Shown piece by piece: positions 10,786 through 20,828 of a DNA stretch of 64,000 nt. The translations under genes and the position numbers were made by a program. This DNA is from Hyposmocoma kahamanoa (taxonomy: Eukaryota > Arthropoda > Insecta > Lepidoptera > Cosmopterigidae), in NCBI RefSeq assembly GCF_003589595.1, contig NW_020654748.1, positions 2,999,320 to 3,063,319 of the forward strand, written 5' to 3'. Each line of letters begins with the position of its first letter. Positions within the stretch are counted from its first letter, which is position 1. A model generated the notes under the pieces. That model ran no database searches. It had not been told where the DNA came from and was given only the letters and a program-made list of their open reading frames with translations.

Positions 10786-11377
10786 TAAAGGGTTTTTCAA
10801 CAAGAACTTTGTTTTGTAAATCAAAATAAAACAATAAATTTAAGTGACGATGATTCAAATTTATTGTTTTATTTAAAAAAAAAACAAGGTTTGGCAATTA
10901 TGAATGAAAAATGATATCTGATAAATGTCCACAACGACCACAGTTACAGATGTCGATTCTTTCATCAAAGTTTTCAATCACTTTTTGACAAAATGGTGGT
11001 TAATCACGAGTTTTAAGGCTGCAATCGATTCAATTCTCTCCGCATAGACTTTGTCTTTAACATAACCCCATAAAAAATAATCCAGCGGTGTTAAATCACA
11101 TGATCGAGCTGGCCACTTAACGGCTGAATTTCGTGAAATTGTACGATCGGGAAATTTGGTTTGCAATAAATTCATTGTTTCGTTGGCTATGTGACTGTGG
11201 TCGTGATAGACATTTATCAGATATCATTTTTCATTAATAATTTCCAAACCTTACTTTTTTTAATACAATAAAAATTTGAATCTAAATTCAATCATCTAGA
11301 ATTCTAAAATTTTAAATCATCTAAATTTATTGTTTTATTTTGATTTACAAAACAAAGTTCTTGTTTAAAAACCCTAT
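10786..11377 (-). mobile_element. Mariner-derived element with TIRs and transposase fragment
   Basis: Inverted ends of about 50 bp are nearly identical: AAGGGTTTTTCAACAAGAAC at the left, and on the other strand from the right end AGGGTTTTTAAACAAGAAC, both continuing into TTTGTTTTGTAAATCAAAAT. Both ends abut TA, the expected mariner-superfamily target duplication. The minus strand at 10978-11175 encodes 65 residues: TKFPDRTISRNSAVK, WPARSCDLTPLDYFLWGYV and a C-terminal helix. Only the last third of a transposase remains, so the element is non-autonomous. Confidence 0.8.
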
Positions 11378-11540
11378 ATTATACTCTACACCTGCTATAG
11401 CACATAATATTTCATATTACAATCTATTTCTGCCGCCAAGCAGTAATGTGAGCATTACTTCGTTACGGTTATGAAGGGTAAGGGTGAAATTACAGGCACA
11501 TGAGACTTGTCAACTTACGTCTCAGGGTGACAGGCGTAGT

Positions 11541-12928
11541 TTTTATTTATTTTTTTTATTTATTTATTTATATTCAGGTTACTGAGACCCATAGATACAT
11601 ACCTTACAGACTAACATACATAACAATATAAAATAACACTAATTACTAATTTAACACGTATTTAGGTTGTCGGCGACGTGTGGCGCCATCTGGTGTCAGG
11701 CAACCGGCCACGGAATCGCCGGTATAGGACACCCTTCGGCCAGAACTCCTCCTTCATGAAGGTCGACAGATGTTCGGTCGGCACTCTCACCACAAACGAA
11801 TTAAAGTTCACGTAGTGGCGGGACTCCAACCGCTCGACCCTCAGGGTGTATTTGGATTTCAACCTGATGTACTCCACTATCTCCTCAGACTTCGTGGAGT
11901 AATGCAGGCGTGACAGGTACAGCAGCGTTGTCGGGATTGCCGGACGCAGCAAAAAGTTGGACCCTGTCGGTGCAGTGCCGCACAGGTTACGGCTGGTGGG
12001 CTTCCTCTTCTTCTTCTCCACCTTTGTGAAGCCGTCATCGTCGCACCGGGCCGTCTGCCTCTGTGGTTTTGCAACTTCAGAGACAGGTACACGAGGTTTT
12101 TTCATCCCCTTCGTTGATAGCTGCCTGGCTTGTGGTTGTGGAGCAACGGGTCGGTTAACAGCTGCGACAGCGGCGTAATCACGTGGAGGGGTCAACGTGT
12201 TTACGCGTGACGTCTCCGCCGGAGCGGACAATCGAGGGGCGGGGCGCGGGGAAACGCGCTCAGCGACAGCGGTCGGTGACGCATCCGTATGGGCCGACTC
12301 AAAACTGCCGATAGATGCATTATGTGCCCCGCGACGAGTATTCACGTTACAGGCCTCGGGTGACCTACTTACCGAAGTTGCACTACTCAGTAATACAACT
12401 TGGGCACGTAACTCACAGATGGTGTTATCCGAAGCCTCCAATTTACATTGCACTTCGGCCAGACTTGCTTTCAGGGATGTGATGTCCTTAAGCAGCCTAG
12501 TGACATCGACATGGTCGAACGTGACAGGGGGCAGCTTGTGCAGCTCCTTTGCCACGAAAGCAGGCACGTCGTCTGGGTCGGTTTCCTTTAACATCGTTAT
12601 AATGTCCTGGATACTCTTCGTTCCTCCATCCCTCCGGCGAGATGGCATCTGCTCGGCCTTGCCAAGCACACGGAAAAGCAGCGCCTTGCTACTGCAAATC
12701 TCATCTTCTTTAAAGTTTGATTTGCAGATCTGCATGATGCTGACCTCGTCCATAGTGTCGATGGCGTGTTGTATGAACGCCAGCAGTTCATTGGCTATGA
12801 GTTGTTGGGAACCCATAGTCAATTACGCGCAGCGGTCATTACCGCGCGGATCGCGAATTAATATAATTCTTACTGTGTGAGCACGTCCGAATCTGAGCGT
12901 GCATCGCACCGGACTCCAAATAGTGATA
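11541..12928 (-). mobile_element. ORF1-only non-LTR element
   Basis: On the minus strand the order is: about 100 bp leader, one intact ORF (11662-12822), about 120 bp 3' UTR, and a TAAA-type tail (read as ATTTATTTATTT at 11541-11572). There is no reverse transcriptase ORF. The 3' UTR (TATGTTAGTCTGTAAGG... TATGGGTCTCAGTAACC on the minus strand) recurs in the copy ending at 22985, which confirms the 3' end. It is probably a non-autonomous derivative or internally deleted copy of a CR1/Jockey-like LINE. Confidence 0.7.
11662..12822 (-). CDS. LINE ORF1 (gag-like) protein, 386 aa, intact
   Basis: The only long uninterrupted reading frame here. Residues 1 to about 120 are the conserved N-terminal part, including MQICKSNFKEDEI, VPAFVAKELHKL and LPPVTFDHVDVTRLLKDI, followed by a leucine-rich segment likely to form a coiled coil. 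About residues 160-250 are Ala/Pro/Ser-rich. A charged stretch with CDDDGFTKVEKKKRKP follows, then a C-terminal domain (about 290-375) with LLYLSRLHYSTKSEEI, NFNSFVVRVPTEHL and EFWPKGVLYRRFRGRL, the pattern of RRM-like ORF1 domains in non-LTR elements. Such proteins bind element RNA and form a particle with it; this is family knowledge, not shown here. I recognise the family as widespread in Lepidoptera. The start at 12822 (MTMGSQQL) gives the full conserved N-terminus. Intactness and insertion inside S2 suggest a fairly young copy. Confidence 0.75.
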   Translation of the reverse strand: MTMGSQQLIANELLAFIQHAIDTMDEVSIMQICKSNFKEDEICSSKALLFRVLGKAEQMPSRRRDGGTKSIQDIITMLKETDPDDVPAFVAKELHKLPPVTFDHVDVTRLLKDITSLKASLAEVQCKLEASDNTICELRAQVVLLSSATSVSRSPEACNVNTRRGAHNASIGSFESAHTDASPTAVAERVSPRPAPRLSAPAETSRVNTLTPPRDYAAVAAVNRPVAPQPQARQLSTKGMKKPRVPVSEVAKPQRQTARCDDDGFTKVEKKKRKPTSRNLCGTAPTGSNFLLRPAIPTTLLYLSRLHYSTKSEEIVEYIRLKSKYTLRVERLESRHYVNFNSFVVRVPTEHLSTFMKEEFWPKGVLYRRFRGRLPDTRWRHTSPTT

Positions 12929-13010
12929 GTAGTGATAGTGCCCCTAAAATGTTTGCGATTAAAGCTCCGAGTGGCACTACAACTGTTGTGAACAGACGTA
13001 TCAGTTAAGC

Positions 13011-13544
13011 GTTAAACTAATAAAACAGTAATTAATTAAAATACTAGCTTTTTAAATTACTTCCATATTACAGTTGTACAAAATAATCTTAAGTAAATAA
13101 CATGTTGCGATCTACGTGGGATAATAAAATAACTCGTTCAACCAAGAGGTGGAATTCAGGAATCCTAAGATACAGGGCTCTCCAAGTTTAGGCTCTTGTC
13201 TCTCATATATATTATTATAATTGTCTTGATATCCTCTGATGCACGAGATCACTTTGTGGGATGTGGTAGTTGTGGTAGTAGTGGCTCCACTTGAATAATA
13301 GCTTTATCCGCAAGCGGGTTTTCTTCAAATTTCTGTAACGTGTCGCACCCAATTCTGCACGTATCTATCGCCGGTTTTTAAGCCTGAATATGTGACCTCG
13401 TCGGACTGTATAGTCCTCCCCCAAAAAAAAATTCTAAATTTATCTTTTAGGCCATGGGAATTTTGTAATATTTATTTATTCAAAGTCGTGTACTTATTCC
13501 AAAGTACATTTACAAACAGTTTGATAAAGTACATTAATAGTAGG
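13011..13544. other. Unassigned sequence
   Basis: No element recognised; AT-rich. Confidence 0.5.
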
Positions 13545-13622
13545 ATCCTTGTGAAAGATTTCGTGTAGGGAAGTACTACCTTACCTATTTGGCTTACTGC
13601 TTGGCGGCAGAAATAAGTAGCA
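13545..13622. repeat. Head-to-head S2 fragments
   Basis: CCTTGTGAAAGATTTCG to CTTACCTATTT is the S2 5' end on plus; it is followed at once by TTACTGCTTGGCGGCAGAAA, the same region on minus. The fold-back junction implies an inversion or template switch. Confidence 0.6.
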
Positions 13623-14025
13623 ATATGTACATTTAATGTCCTCTGTCCTTCCAGTCTGCACTGACCTTTAGGCCATAGTTTTTCAATCATGTATACCATG
13701 TCCACACTTAAGCCCATTCCATACGGTATTTGGAATCCATACTGGATTACCAAACAGGCTAGGTCAGTTGACATACTAACAGACGCACAGTTAACGTGAG
13801 GAGTAAACAAAACGTGACTTATCTCTGATTATTACACGATGTAGAGTTCTCTATGTTCTCGTACAATAAAGCTACATGTGATCATACGTTAAAAGTATTT
13901 TTCTATTCCTATTCTTTAAACTTTCAATTATATTTTCTTAAACCATATCACAAAGGTGCTCTTTTTAGTTCAGAATCAAAATTCTATTGTCCATGGTACT
14001 CGCTACCGAACTGAAAAATTTCATT

Positions 14026-14080
14026 ATAGTTCTGTACACAGTACTTATAATGAGCAGTATATGTCTGTGCACAGAACTAT
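14026..14080. repeat. 16-bp inverted repeat
   Basis: ATAGTTCTGTACACAG at 14026-14041 pairs with CTGTGCACAGAACTAT at 14065-14080 (15 of 16). The CAGAACT motif recurs in the small insertion at 53801-53952. Confidence 0.75.
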
Positions 14081-14287
14081 GACGAGTTTCAAAAAAAGAG
14101 TCAATTAGGACGCTACTCAAATGCTATACTACCTCCTCATTGGTTAAATTGGCCAAAAAGTCTTGCAAATGGGCCATAAATCTTTATAAAAAAAAATTGG
14201 AAATATAATGCGGTACTTGCCTATTTTTCCATCCTCTAAGGGTACTTGGCAAGTTCTATTCTATCTTTTTGGTTTTTTGTTTTTCTA

Positions 14288-14520
14288 AATATATTGTTAC
14301 GGACACCGAGCCATATACTCCGCGCCCCAACCGAGACCGCGTCGCCGTTCCCCGCACCCCGCACACAGCGTCGTACGGAGTCGCAGCCCCCCGCGCCCCG
14401 CGCACCGCGCCGACCGCCTCCTCGCCGACATCTCTACTAGATGAGAGAGTTAATTTAGTACTTAAGTAGGAACATTTTGAACAATAAAGGAGGTGGTAGT
14501 GGTTAGTAGTCAGTGTTTCA
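14288..14520 (+). repeat. GC-rich block, possible LTR remnant
   Basis: Begins ATTGTTACGGACACC, contains a C/G-rich repeat-like core (GCGCCCC, CGCACC motifs) and then an AATAAA at about 14482. TGTTAC starts and an internal AATAAA are usual in insect gypsy-type LTRs, but I see no second LTR, primer site or TSD. The antisense 162-residue frame here is probably a composition artefact. Confidence 0.25.
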
Positions 14521-14929
14521 TTTACGATCCTGATCCCGAGAAGAGCAAGAACCCCATCGATCCAGATCAAGAACCTGAACAAATACAGTCCACCGAACAT
14601 TAACGATCCTACGAGACCTAGAACACCAACATATATCAAGAGGCTGTGGAACATTTGCCTTCCCAAATACATGGGTGAATAATAATTTTTTTTAAATAAT
14701 TTTTTTAAATGTGTTTGTTGTCGTGTATTGCTAACAAAATACACATTAAATATTGGTTGTATTTTGTTATATTATTTACTTGTACAAAAAATATGCAATC
14801 ATTGTGTAATTAGGTCACCAATAAATCTCGTACCTATTGCTTGGGCCAATGGGCAAAACCTCGTGACCTAACCACGGTCCTCGAGTTTAAGAACTCTCGT
14901 TTTGGAAATATTGCATAAAATACTATTTT

Positions 14930-15095
14930 TAACCGACTTCGGAAAAAGAATAAGTTTCTCAATTCGACAGTATTTTATTTATGTATGCTACGCGATAACG
15001 CCATTTCGTGAACCAATTTTAATTTTAGGAAAATATTCCATTTCTAAGGGTGGCAAATTAAGGAATGAATAACTTTTGAGGTCGGTTTTTAGTAC
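14930..15095 (+). mobile_element. Family C repeat, short copy
   Basis: AACCGACTTCGGAAAAAGAA at the start, ACGCGATAACGCC inside, AGGGTGGCAAATTAAGG and GAGGTCGGTTTTT at the end. Internally deleted. Confidence 0.65.
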
Positions 15096-15179
15096 TCTGT
15101 ACTGAGATTGTAACATTTGGAGTTTATAGAAATATTTTTTGTATGTGACAAAATTTATAAATCTCCTGTTTAAGCATAA

Positions 15180-15285
15180 TAAGTTATCGACAAATTTTTA
15201 TCTAATCTAATCTCTAACTATGAACGTCTCTTCCGAAAAGTGATTTCGCAGATGTGGCGTTATTACACCAATCGTGTGTATTGTT
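15180..15285 (-). repeat. Family E fragment
   Basis: TTATCGACAAATTTTTATC and AAAAGTGATTTCGCAGATGTGG are the reverse complement of the 5660 copy. Confidence 0.45.
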
Positions 15286-15289
15286 AATA

Positions 15290-16300
15290 TCAACTCCTAT
15301 TCAACCTTACGTTTTAGAGAGTAAGATATAATATGCATTGGTCTACAGTTTAGTATTTCGTACTATAACACACAGTAAACGCTTTGCCTATAATTGGGTT
15401 TACACTCAGGTGGTGAATCTAATAAATAGAAATAAAATAAACTAAAAATGTTCACGTCCTCATTTCACTTTGATTTTGAACTTTTGACTTCAAACTATGT
15501 CAATAACTTTGTTGAAAATTTGAAATTATATTATCCCGTATGTAATTATGTTTCTTCCCTGCGATTATATAACAAAAATCTCTTATAACGGAAATATTGC
15601 AAAATTATAAACATCATTACGTTACCTAATAAAGCATACTTAGCCGTCTTATTGAAATAACATTAGATGATACAATCCGTGTACCACATTACAAGAACAA
15701 CCAATCAATTGAAAGAAACATTTCATTCCATTTTCCGGTAATACCTTTAACAAGCTCATTAATCAACGACAGATTTGTCTTCTTATACAGTATTTGTTAA
15801 ATAGAAGTGACATAACGCTCAAGCAAAAGTTATTAGTGCCCTACCGTGAGCTTACAAGCTTTCGACTTTCTATGACAAATGTACAGTGCCCCTTGCGGTC
15901 ACAAAAAGATGTAACATTTACCATACAAATATTTTACGAGGTCGCAAGCGACAACTGTCATTGTAATATCATGGTAGAGGCATTGGAATGATTTATGATT
16001 TATACAACTGCACGATCGCACGCGCATTTCATACTTGCTCATTATTTCTATTAACAAACTTATACTTACATTCTACTTTACAAATGTCATAGTAATGTGA
16101 ATCTTAAAACAAAATAATAACATCTAATTGCGCTATAAATGAGATAAAATTATGTGCAATAAAATGTTTGTATTTGATTGTATAATACGGCCTCAGGGGT
16201 GAAGTGCTCGGACTGAAATAAAAACCATTTAAAAATTTCTACTGACAGGAAAGTTAGAAATAAATGGTAGATATGTAATGATTTTGTGTTGCTTGTATAT
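15290..16300. other. Unassigned sequence
   Basis: No coding or repeat signal recognised. A 65-codon frame at 15794 has no motif and is probably chance. Confidence 0.5.
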
Positions 16301-16304
16301 TTTA

Positions 16305-16620
16305 TTTTATTTATTCATGGTAAACTATAACTATATACAAATAAACAAAAATAGACAGTGAAGTACATAATTTTTTTTACACTTTTAGATATAATAACAT
16401 AAACATGTAAGCACTCTGGAGAGACAAAACAGAGATCGAAGAAATTATGACAATCTGATCGCTTAATAACCCTCTTGGTTGAGACTACAGATATGTCAAA
16501 TATTTTGTTAACCCTAAAATTACGCCAGGGAGTCAAAAAGTTAAATTTGTACAGTGGTTCAGGACAATCAATTGTATTTTGATATATCTTTTTGATTTCC
16601 ATTTGTGGTTTTGACATTTT
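16305..16620 (-). pseudogene. LINE 3'-end fragment (weak)
   Basis: The minus strand reads EPLYKFNFLTPWRNFRVNK then FDISVVSTKRVIKRSD...FFDLCF, resembling the final segment of lepidopteran non-LTR reverse transcriptases (L..L.F..P..N.R....F......T....SP). It is followed on that strand by ATGAATAAATAAAATAAAA, an A-rich 3' end. It lies against a minus-strand S2. Confidence 0.35.
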
Positions 16621-16639
16621 TATATATGATATCACGCAG

Positions 16640-16812
16640 CGACGGGACGAACAAGTCGTGCACTTTGTATTACGCAACACTCCTATCCATGACTGTTGCA
16701 CTGCCATTCCGAGTTTTAATTCGCAAAAATCTAAGGGGCATCACCTCTGCGTCTGTCACTTTGAGACATAAGTTGACAAGGCCTACGTGTCTGTAATTTC
16801 ATCAGCACCAAA
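16640..16812 (-). mobile_element. S2 repeat, 3' half
   Basis: GACGGGACGAACAAGTCGTG at the left, CTGTCACTTTGAGACATAAG and TGTAATTTCATCAGCACC at the right. The 5' half is replaced by the LINE tail at 16821. Confidence 0.7.
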
Positions 16813-16820
16813 TTAATTAC

Positions 16821-17075
16821 GGTGCACATAAGACCACCCTGATAAACCTGGAAAGAGCGCAGAGAGCTGTTCTTAAAATCATCAACGTCCGTCCTTTCGA
16901 ATATCCAACCCGCAAACTCCTAAACGAGTGCGATGTCTTCTCGGTTCGGCAACTGTTTATCCAACAAATAATTTTGAAAAAGCACTCAATTACTCCATTT
17001 GCTTCCGTTACTTTAACCAATCACAGACGACTCGATACATTTTCATCTCGTACACAACCCCGCACAGCACACTAG
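16821..17075 (+). pseudogene. Non-LTR reverse transcriptase C-terminal tail
   Basis: An open 84-codon frame: INLERAQRAVLKIINVRPF, YPTRKLLNECDVFSVRQLF and a basic end, stopping at 17073-17075. LERAQRAxLK, YPT..L...C.VxSVRQLF is the conserved tail of a LINE reverse transcriptase family I recognise from Lepidoptera. Everything upstream is missing (5' truncation). The following 17080-17165 is the 3' UTR, because it recurs inverted at 26152-26236. Confidence 0.65.
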
Positions 17076-17246
17076 CATAGGTTCTATTGCTTCCGTAGTA
17101 CATTCCTTTACTTGAAATAAAATTCTACTTTGCATTATTTCGCCATGAATAAAATAGAATGTAAAAAGACCGCCAAATTGCGGCCTAAGAATAAAACTTA
17201 CAATGAAACTGAGGACTTGCTGGAAATTGTTTTGATAATTATTTTT

Positions 17247-17461
17247 ATAATAACAATAAGAACGCACATACCTACTCCACATAGCCCCGCACTAGGGAGA
17301 CCCTGAGCGGGTGGACACACACATAGGCAATCATAAATTACACCCAAAGTCACGAGAGAAATAAATGTAGGCCATACAAATATTTCTCCCGACCCGGGAA
17401 TCGAACTTGGAACCTCTGGGTGGCAGTCCGGCATGATAGTCGTTCGGCCACGGAGGCAGTT
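17247..17461 (-). mobile_element. S1 SINE
   Basis: Reverse complement of the S1 consensus with the tRNA-like head at the right end (GGGAATCGAACTTGG, then GTTCGGCCACGGAGGCA). It abuts the TSD of the Penelope-like insertion. Confidence 0.8.
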
Positions 17462-17476
17462 AATTTATAACTACTA

Positions 17477-18363
17477 TCGAGTTCTTAGGTTTTCGCGAAA
17501 GGAAATGAAACTATTTTTCCGAATTTAAATCGCGTATATTTGTTTTTTCAAAAAAACCGACGTTTCGGGCCCTTTACAGGTCCCAAGGTCACGGTTGACT
17601 GAGGCGGTACAGTCTTCAACCAGTTATGTCTAATATTGATGCAAACCACCCTATTTTTCCCACAGAACAGGATGCAGGAGTTTACAAGCTTGACTGTGAG
17701 TGCGGTCTCTCTTATATTGGACAAACAAAGCGAAGCGAAGTATTTGTACCCGCGTCAAAGAACATATAGCTGATGTCAAACACCGTCGCGTAAACAAGTT
17801 TGCAGTCTGCGAGCATGTCATGGATAAACCTACACATTCAATGAAGTTTGACAAACCCCAGGTCCTTGCAAAAGAAGACCGTTATCTACCCAGGATGCTG
17901 CGAGAGGTCATTGAAATTAAAAAAACATTCTAATTTCAACATGGAAGATGGTTTCTCCGTACCACCAGTTTCGGATCCAGTATTTCCTCTAATGAAAAAT
18001 CCCAAACAGACATAAGACTGCAGTACTAATTAATATGTTTCAGTTTATTCTAATTTCTATTAATAATTAATAATAAATTGAACTTAATAAAAATTCATTC
18101 AATAAAATAAAATTATTTGTAAAACGTAATGTAACGTAAATTGGAATGTTTTCTTTGTCAAATTAAAATAAGGTATTTAATTAATAACTATTGTAACTAT
18201 GGTGAAAAATAGGGTGGTTTGCATCAATATTAGACATAACTGGTTGAAGACTGTACCACCCCAGTCAACCGTGACCATGGGACCTGTAAAGGGCCCGAAA
18301 CGTCGGTTTGTTTGAAAAACAAATATACGCGATTAAAATCCGGAAAAATAGTTTCATTCCCTA
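17477..18363 (+). mobile_element. Penelope-like element with inverted terminal repeats
   Basis: Flanked by a perfect 12-bp duplication TTATAACTACTA (17465-17476 and 18364-18375). The left arm (17505-17660) and right arm (18206-18353) are inverted copies of about 150 bp, from GAAACTATTTTTCCG inward to a GCAAACCACCCTATTTTTC block. Only the left end carries the extra extension TCGAGTTCTTAGGTTTTCGC, as expected for the asymmetric tail of PLEs. Between the arms lies a decayed GIY-YIG ORF. The reverse transcriptase region is absent, so the copy is internally deleted or 5' truncated. Confidence 0.8.
17666..18015 (+). pseudogene. Penelope GIY-YIG endonuclease domain, frameshifted
   Basis: The conceptual reading begins DAGVYKLDCECGLSYIGQTK, with GVY and YIG in place of the GIY...YIG core and a Cys-x-Cys pair, as in PLE endonucleases. 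It continues VKEHIADVKH...AVCEHV, then AKEDRYLPRMLREVIEIKK and ends NFNMEDGFSVPP. In autonomous PLEs this nuclease nicks the target for reverse transcription. Two breaks are visible: a 5-bp tandem duplication (GCGAA twice, about 17729-17740) and an extra A in an A-run near 17920. The intact frame between them is 17700-17933. No reverse transcriptase domain precedes it. Confidence 0.85.
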
Positions 18364-18459
18364 TTATAACTACTAATTATTTTATTGTTAAATATAGAAA
18401 ATCTATTTTTAAGCTGTAATATAAAGAAACTTGAAAAAATATTTCCTTAGTTTAGGCAT

Positions 18460-18850
18460 CGCATTTACACATTAAGTTCTAATATTAAAATGTATGAAGA
18501 ATGTATAATTTAGATTCCCTTCTTACTTTAATACTAAAATACCTTTATTTACATTTGTTTTACTTGTATTGTATTAGATTAAGTTATGTTGAAATAAATT
18601 TATCTTTATCTTTACTGCTTGGCGGTGAAAACAGGTATAATGGCTGCCCTTCCCATGATGAACATTTTCATAACGAAATGTAATGCTACTATTATATGTG
18701 AAAGTTGATATTTGTAATATTTTTGATGATTATTTTACAGATTTGACAAATAAAAATTACTTAACCTGTTTTCTCCTCCGAACATAACTTGACCAAAAAA
18801 CTGTATGGCGCGCGACTTATTCGTACCGTTAGTTGATTTCGTATAAAAAA
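18460..18850 (+). mobile_element. LINE tail with TTTATC repeats next to S2 pieces
   Basis: GAAATAAATTTATCTTTATC at 18590-18612 looks like a LINE 3' end with a short tandem tail. It runs straight into TGCTTGGCGGTGAAAACAGG, an S2 fragment. At 18805-18850 GCGCGACTTATTCGTACCG and a final A-run are the S2 3' end on plus. Confidence 0.4.
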
Positions 18851-19091
18851 TAGATAAAATAGACGTTCCAAATAAAGTGATCTAACCTAATACCACTTGA
18901 TATCTTTGTTATTGTTGTTTCCATAAGATTCTACACAACCTGAAATGGCTTTGGTTGATTCTGTATAACAGTGAAATCGTTGAACCAAACGCTTTGGAAA
19001 AAATATATAGTAAAATTGAGGATACATATTGATTACTATACGGTGTGAAAACACGATTCCTCGAAATTTTCACGAAAGAAAAAAACATAAA

Positions 19092-19334
19092 AATGAAACT
19101 ATTTTTCCGGATTTAAATCGCGTATATTTGTTTTTTCAAACAAACCGACGTTTCGGGCCCTTTACAGGTCCCATGGTCACGGTTGACCATGACCATGACC
19201 ATGACCACGAGTCACCTGACCTGTAAAGGGCCCTAAACGTCGGTTTGTTTGAAAAAACAAATATACGCGATTTAAATCCGGAAAAATAGTTTCAATTCCT
19301 ATGTGTAACAATCGCGAAAACCTAAGAATTCGAT
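19092..19334 (-). mobile_element. Short inverted-repeat-only PLE unit
   Basis: Perfect 13-bp TSD AAAAAAACATAAA at 19079-19091 and 19335-19347. The insert is two inverted copies of the PLE terminal repeat with about 95-bp arms, separated by a short CCATGACCATGACC-type spacer; there is no ORF. The extension CGCGAAAACCTAAGAATTCG is on the right, opposite to 17477, so the unit is in the reverse orientation. Confidence 0.85.
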
Positions 19335-19426
19335 AAAAAAACATAAACTTATCTCGAAATTTTACCGCTTAATCCAATGGGTACTTTAGATATACCAATT
19401 TTTTTGAAATATCAACTGAACTATCT

Positions 19427-19650
19427 AACTGCCTCCGTGGCCGAACGGTTACCATGCCGGACTGCCATGCAGAGGTCCCAGGTTCGATTCCCGGGTCGGG
19501 AGAAATATTTGTATGGCCTACATTTATTTCTCTCGTGAGTTTGGGTGTAATTTGTGGTTGTCTACGTGTGTGTCCATGGCACCCGCGACACAGGGTTTCC
19601 CTAGCGGGGCTATGTTGAGTGTGTACGTTATGTTGAGTGTGTACGAACTA
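19427..19650 (+). mobile_element. S1 SINE
   Basis: Complete head (GTGGCCGAACGGTTACCATG, GGTTCGATTCCCGG) and body to GGGGCTATGTTGAGTGTGTA. The last 18 bases are duplicated (GTTATGTTGAGTGTGTACG) instead of ending in TTA repeats. Confidence 0.85.
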
Positions 19651-20643
19651 AATATTACACATCCAGTATACGATATACATTTTTCAAATAGCATTAATTT
19701 CGTTCGTAAAAAAACAGACTCTGAAATAAAGCCGGTGTCTCTGCCACTCGTATTTGTTTTTGGAAGAATCTCTTCCACATACCTGAGGTATTAGCAATCA
19801 TGGACAAACAACAATCTACATCTTTAATAATATAGTCATTCGTGACACAGATAACATCCTGACGTAGTCACAAACGTAATATTCTTAATGGTCATTAAAT
19901 CAACGCCTGTAACTCCTAAAAACCTCGTAATCATTGGACATTTTTCTACAACCCACAGTTTTGTATGTGTGTAATTAAGCCTCGTAACCACATATGAAAT
20001 GAGAGGGTACGTATTATGTATTGCAGCGGGAAAAGTAGAATAGTTTCTATGCTACACGTTTGTTAATGTTATATCGATTATTTTGTTTAAAAATTCATGA
20101 TTTCATGTTATACTAACTAACCAATGTATGTTAAATACAGCGAGAAAATTTGGTAAAGACTAAAACATATAATCCATCGGTTTCTAAGTATGAGTAATTT
20201 TTTTTTTTTAAGAACTTGGCAAAAGATCAATGTATCGTAACGAGAATTTAAATTAGAATGGACCATCACACGCTGAAATCTATTACGTGTATCAAATGGC
20301 ATTTATAGATGTATTGAAACTGGCATTTGGCAAATTGCGTGTTCAAATGTTTTGATCATTGGAATTATGATTATGCGATTTTAGGTGTTATGTCAGAGGG
20401 TTTAAGTAGGAATTAACCTCCAATTAGGTACCGCAGTTTGTAAGTTTGGCCTTAAGTGATGGTAACGGAACTGTTTCTGCTAATGGGCAAAGTGTGAAAC
20501 AGGTAAATGATTGAGCAATTTAATAGAATAGAAAAGAAGCCACAATACAACAATACACAAAAAGAAAACAAAAGTAAATTAAAACTAAAACAAACAGAAA
20601 ATAGAGTAACAAAAAAAAACAAAACAAATGAATTATAAATAAA
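19651..20643. other. Unassigned sequence
   Basis: No element recognised. 20525-20643 is low-complexity A-rich DNA. Confidence 0.5.
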
Positions 20644-20656
20644 ATATTAGTAATAA

Positions 20657-20828
20657 AGAAATGAAACTATTTAAATCGCGTACAACGTCAACCGTTGAGT
20701 CAACCGTGACCATGGGAACTGTAAAGGGCCCGAAACGTCGGTTTGTTTGAAAAAACAAATATACGCGATTTAAATCCGGAAAAATAGTTTCATGTTATGT
20801 GTAACAATCGCGAAAACCTAAGAACTCG
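20657..20828 (-). mobile_element. Second short inverted-repeat-only PLE unit
   Basis: Perfect 13-bp TSD ATATTAGTAATAA at 20644-20656 and 20829-20841. The left arm is internally deleted (GAAACTATTTAAATCGCGTA). The right arm is complete, with GGGCCCGAAACGTCGG and the extension GCGAAAACCTAAGAACTCG. Same orientation as 19092. Confidence 0.85.

Larger units (their letters stand above)
11405..13010 (+). mobile_element. S2 repeat split by LINE ORF1 element
   Basis: The 5' part (11405-11540) ends in CAGGCGTAGT. The 3' part resumes at about 12929 with AGTGATAGTGCCCCT and AAGCTCCGAGTGGCACTACA. Joining the two restores the usual GCAGTGGCAGTGCCCCT region, so the LINE inserted into a pre-existing S2. GTAGT is present on both sides and may be a short TSD. 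Confidence 0.75.

Noticed and set aside
14256..14744. 162-codon minus-strand ORF with hydrophobic start
   Set aside because: It spans a GC-rich low-complexity block and AT-rich DNA with no recognisable domain; the plus-strand LTR-like reading explains the composition better.
14810..14871. TTAGGTCAC/GTGACCTAA 9-bp inverted repeat
   Set aside because: Too short relative to the AT-rich background and spacing to claim an element.
16315..16707. 130-codon minus-strand ORF read as one protein
   Set aside because: Its N-terminal third is antisense S2; only the later part resembles a LINE tail.
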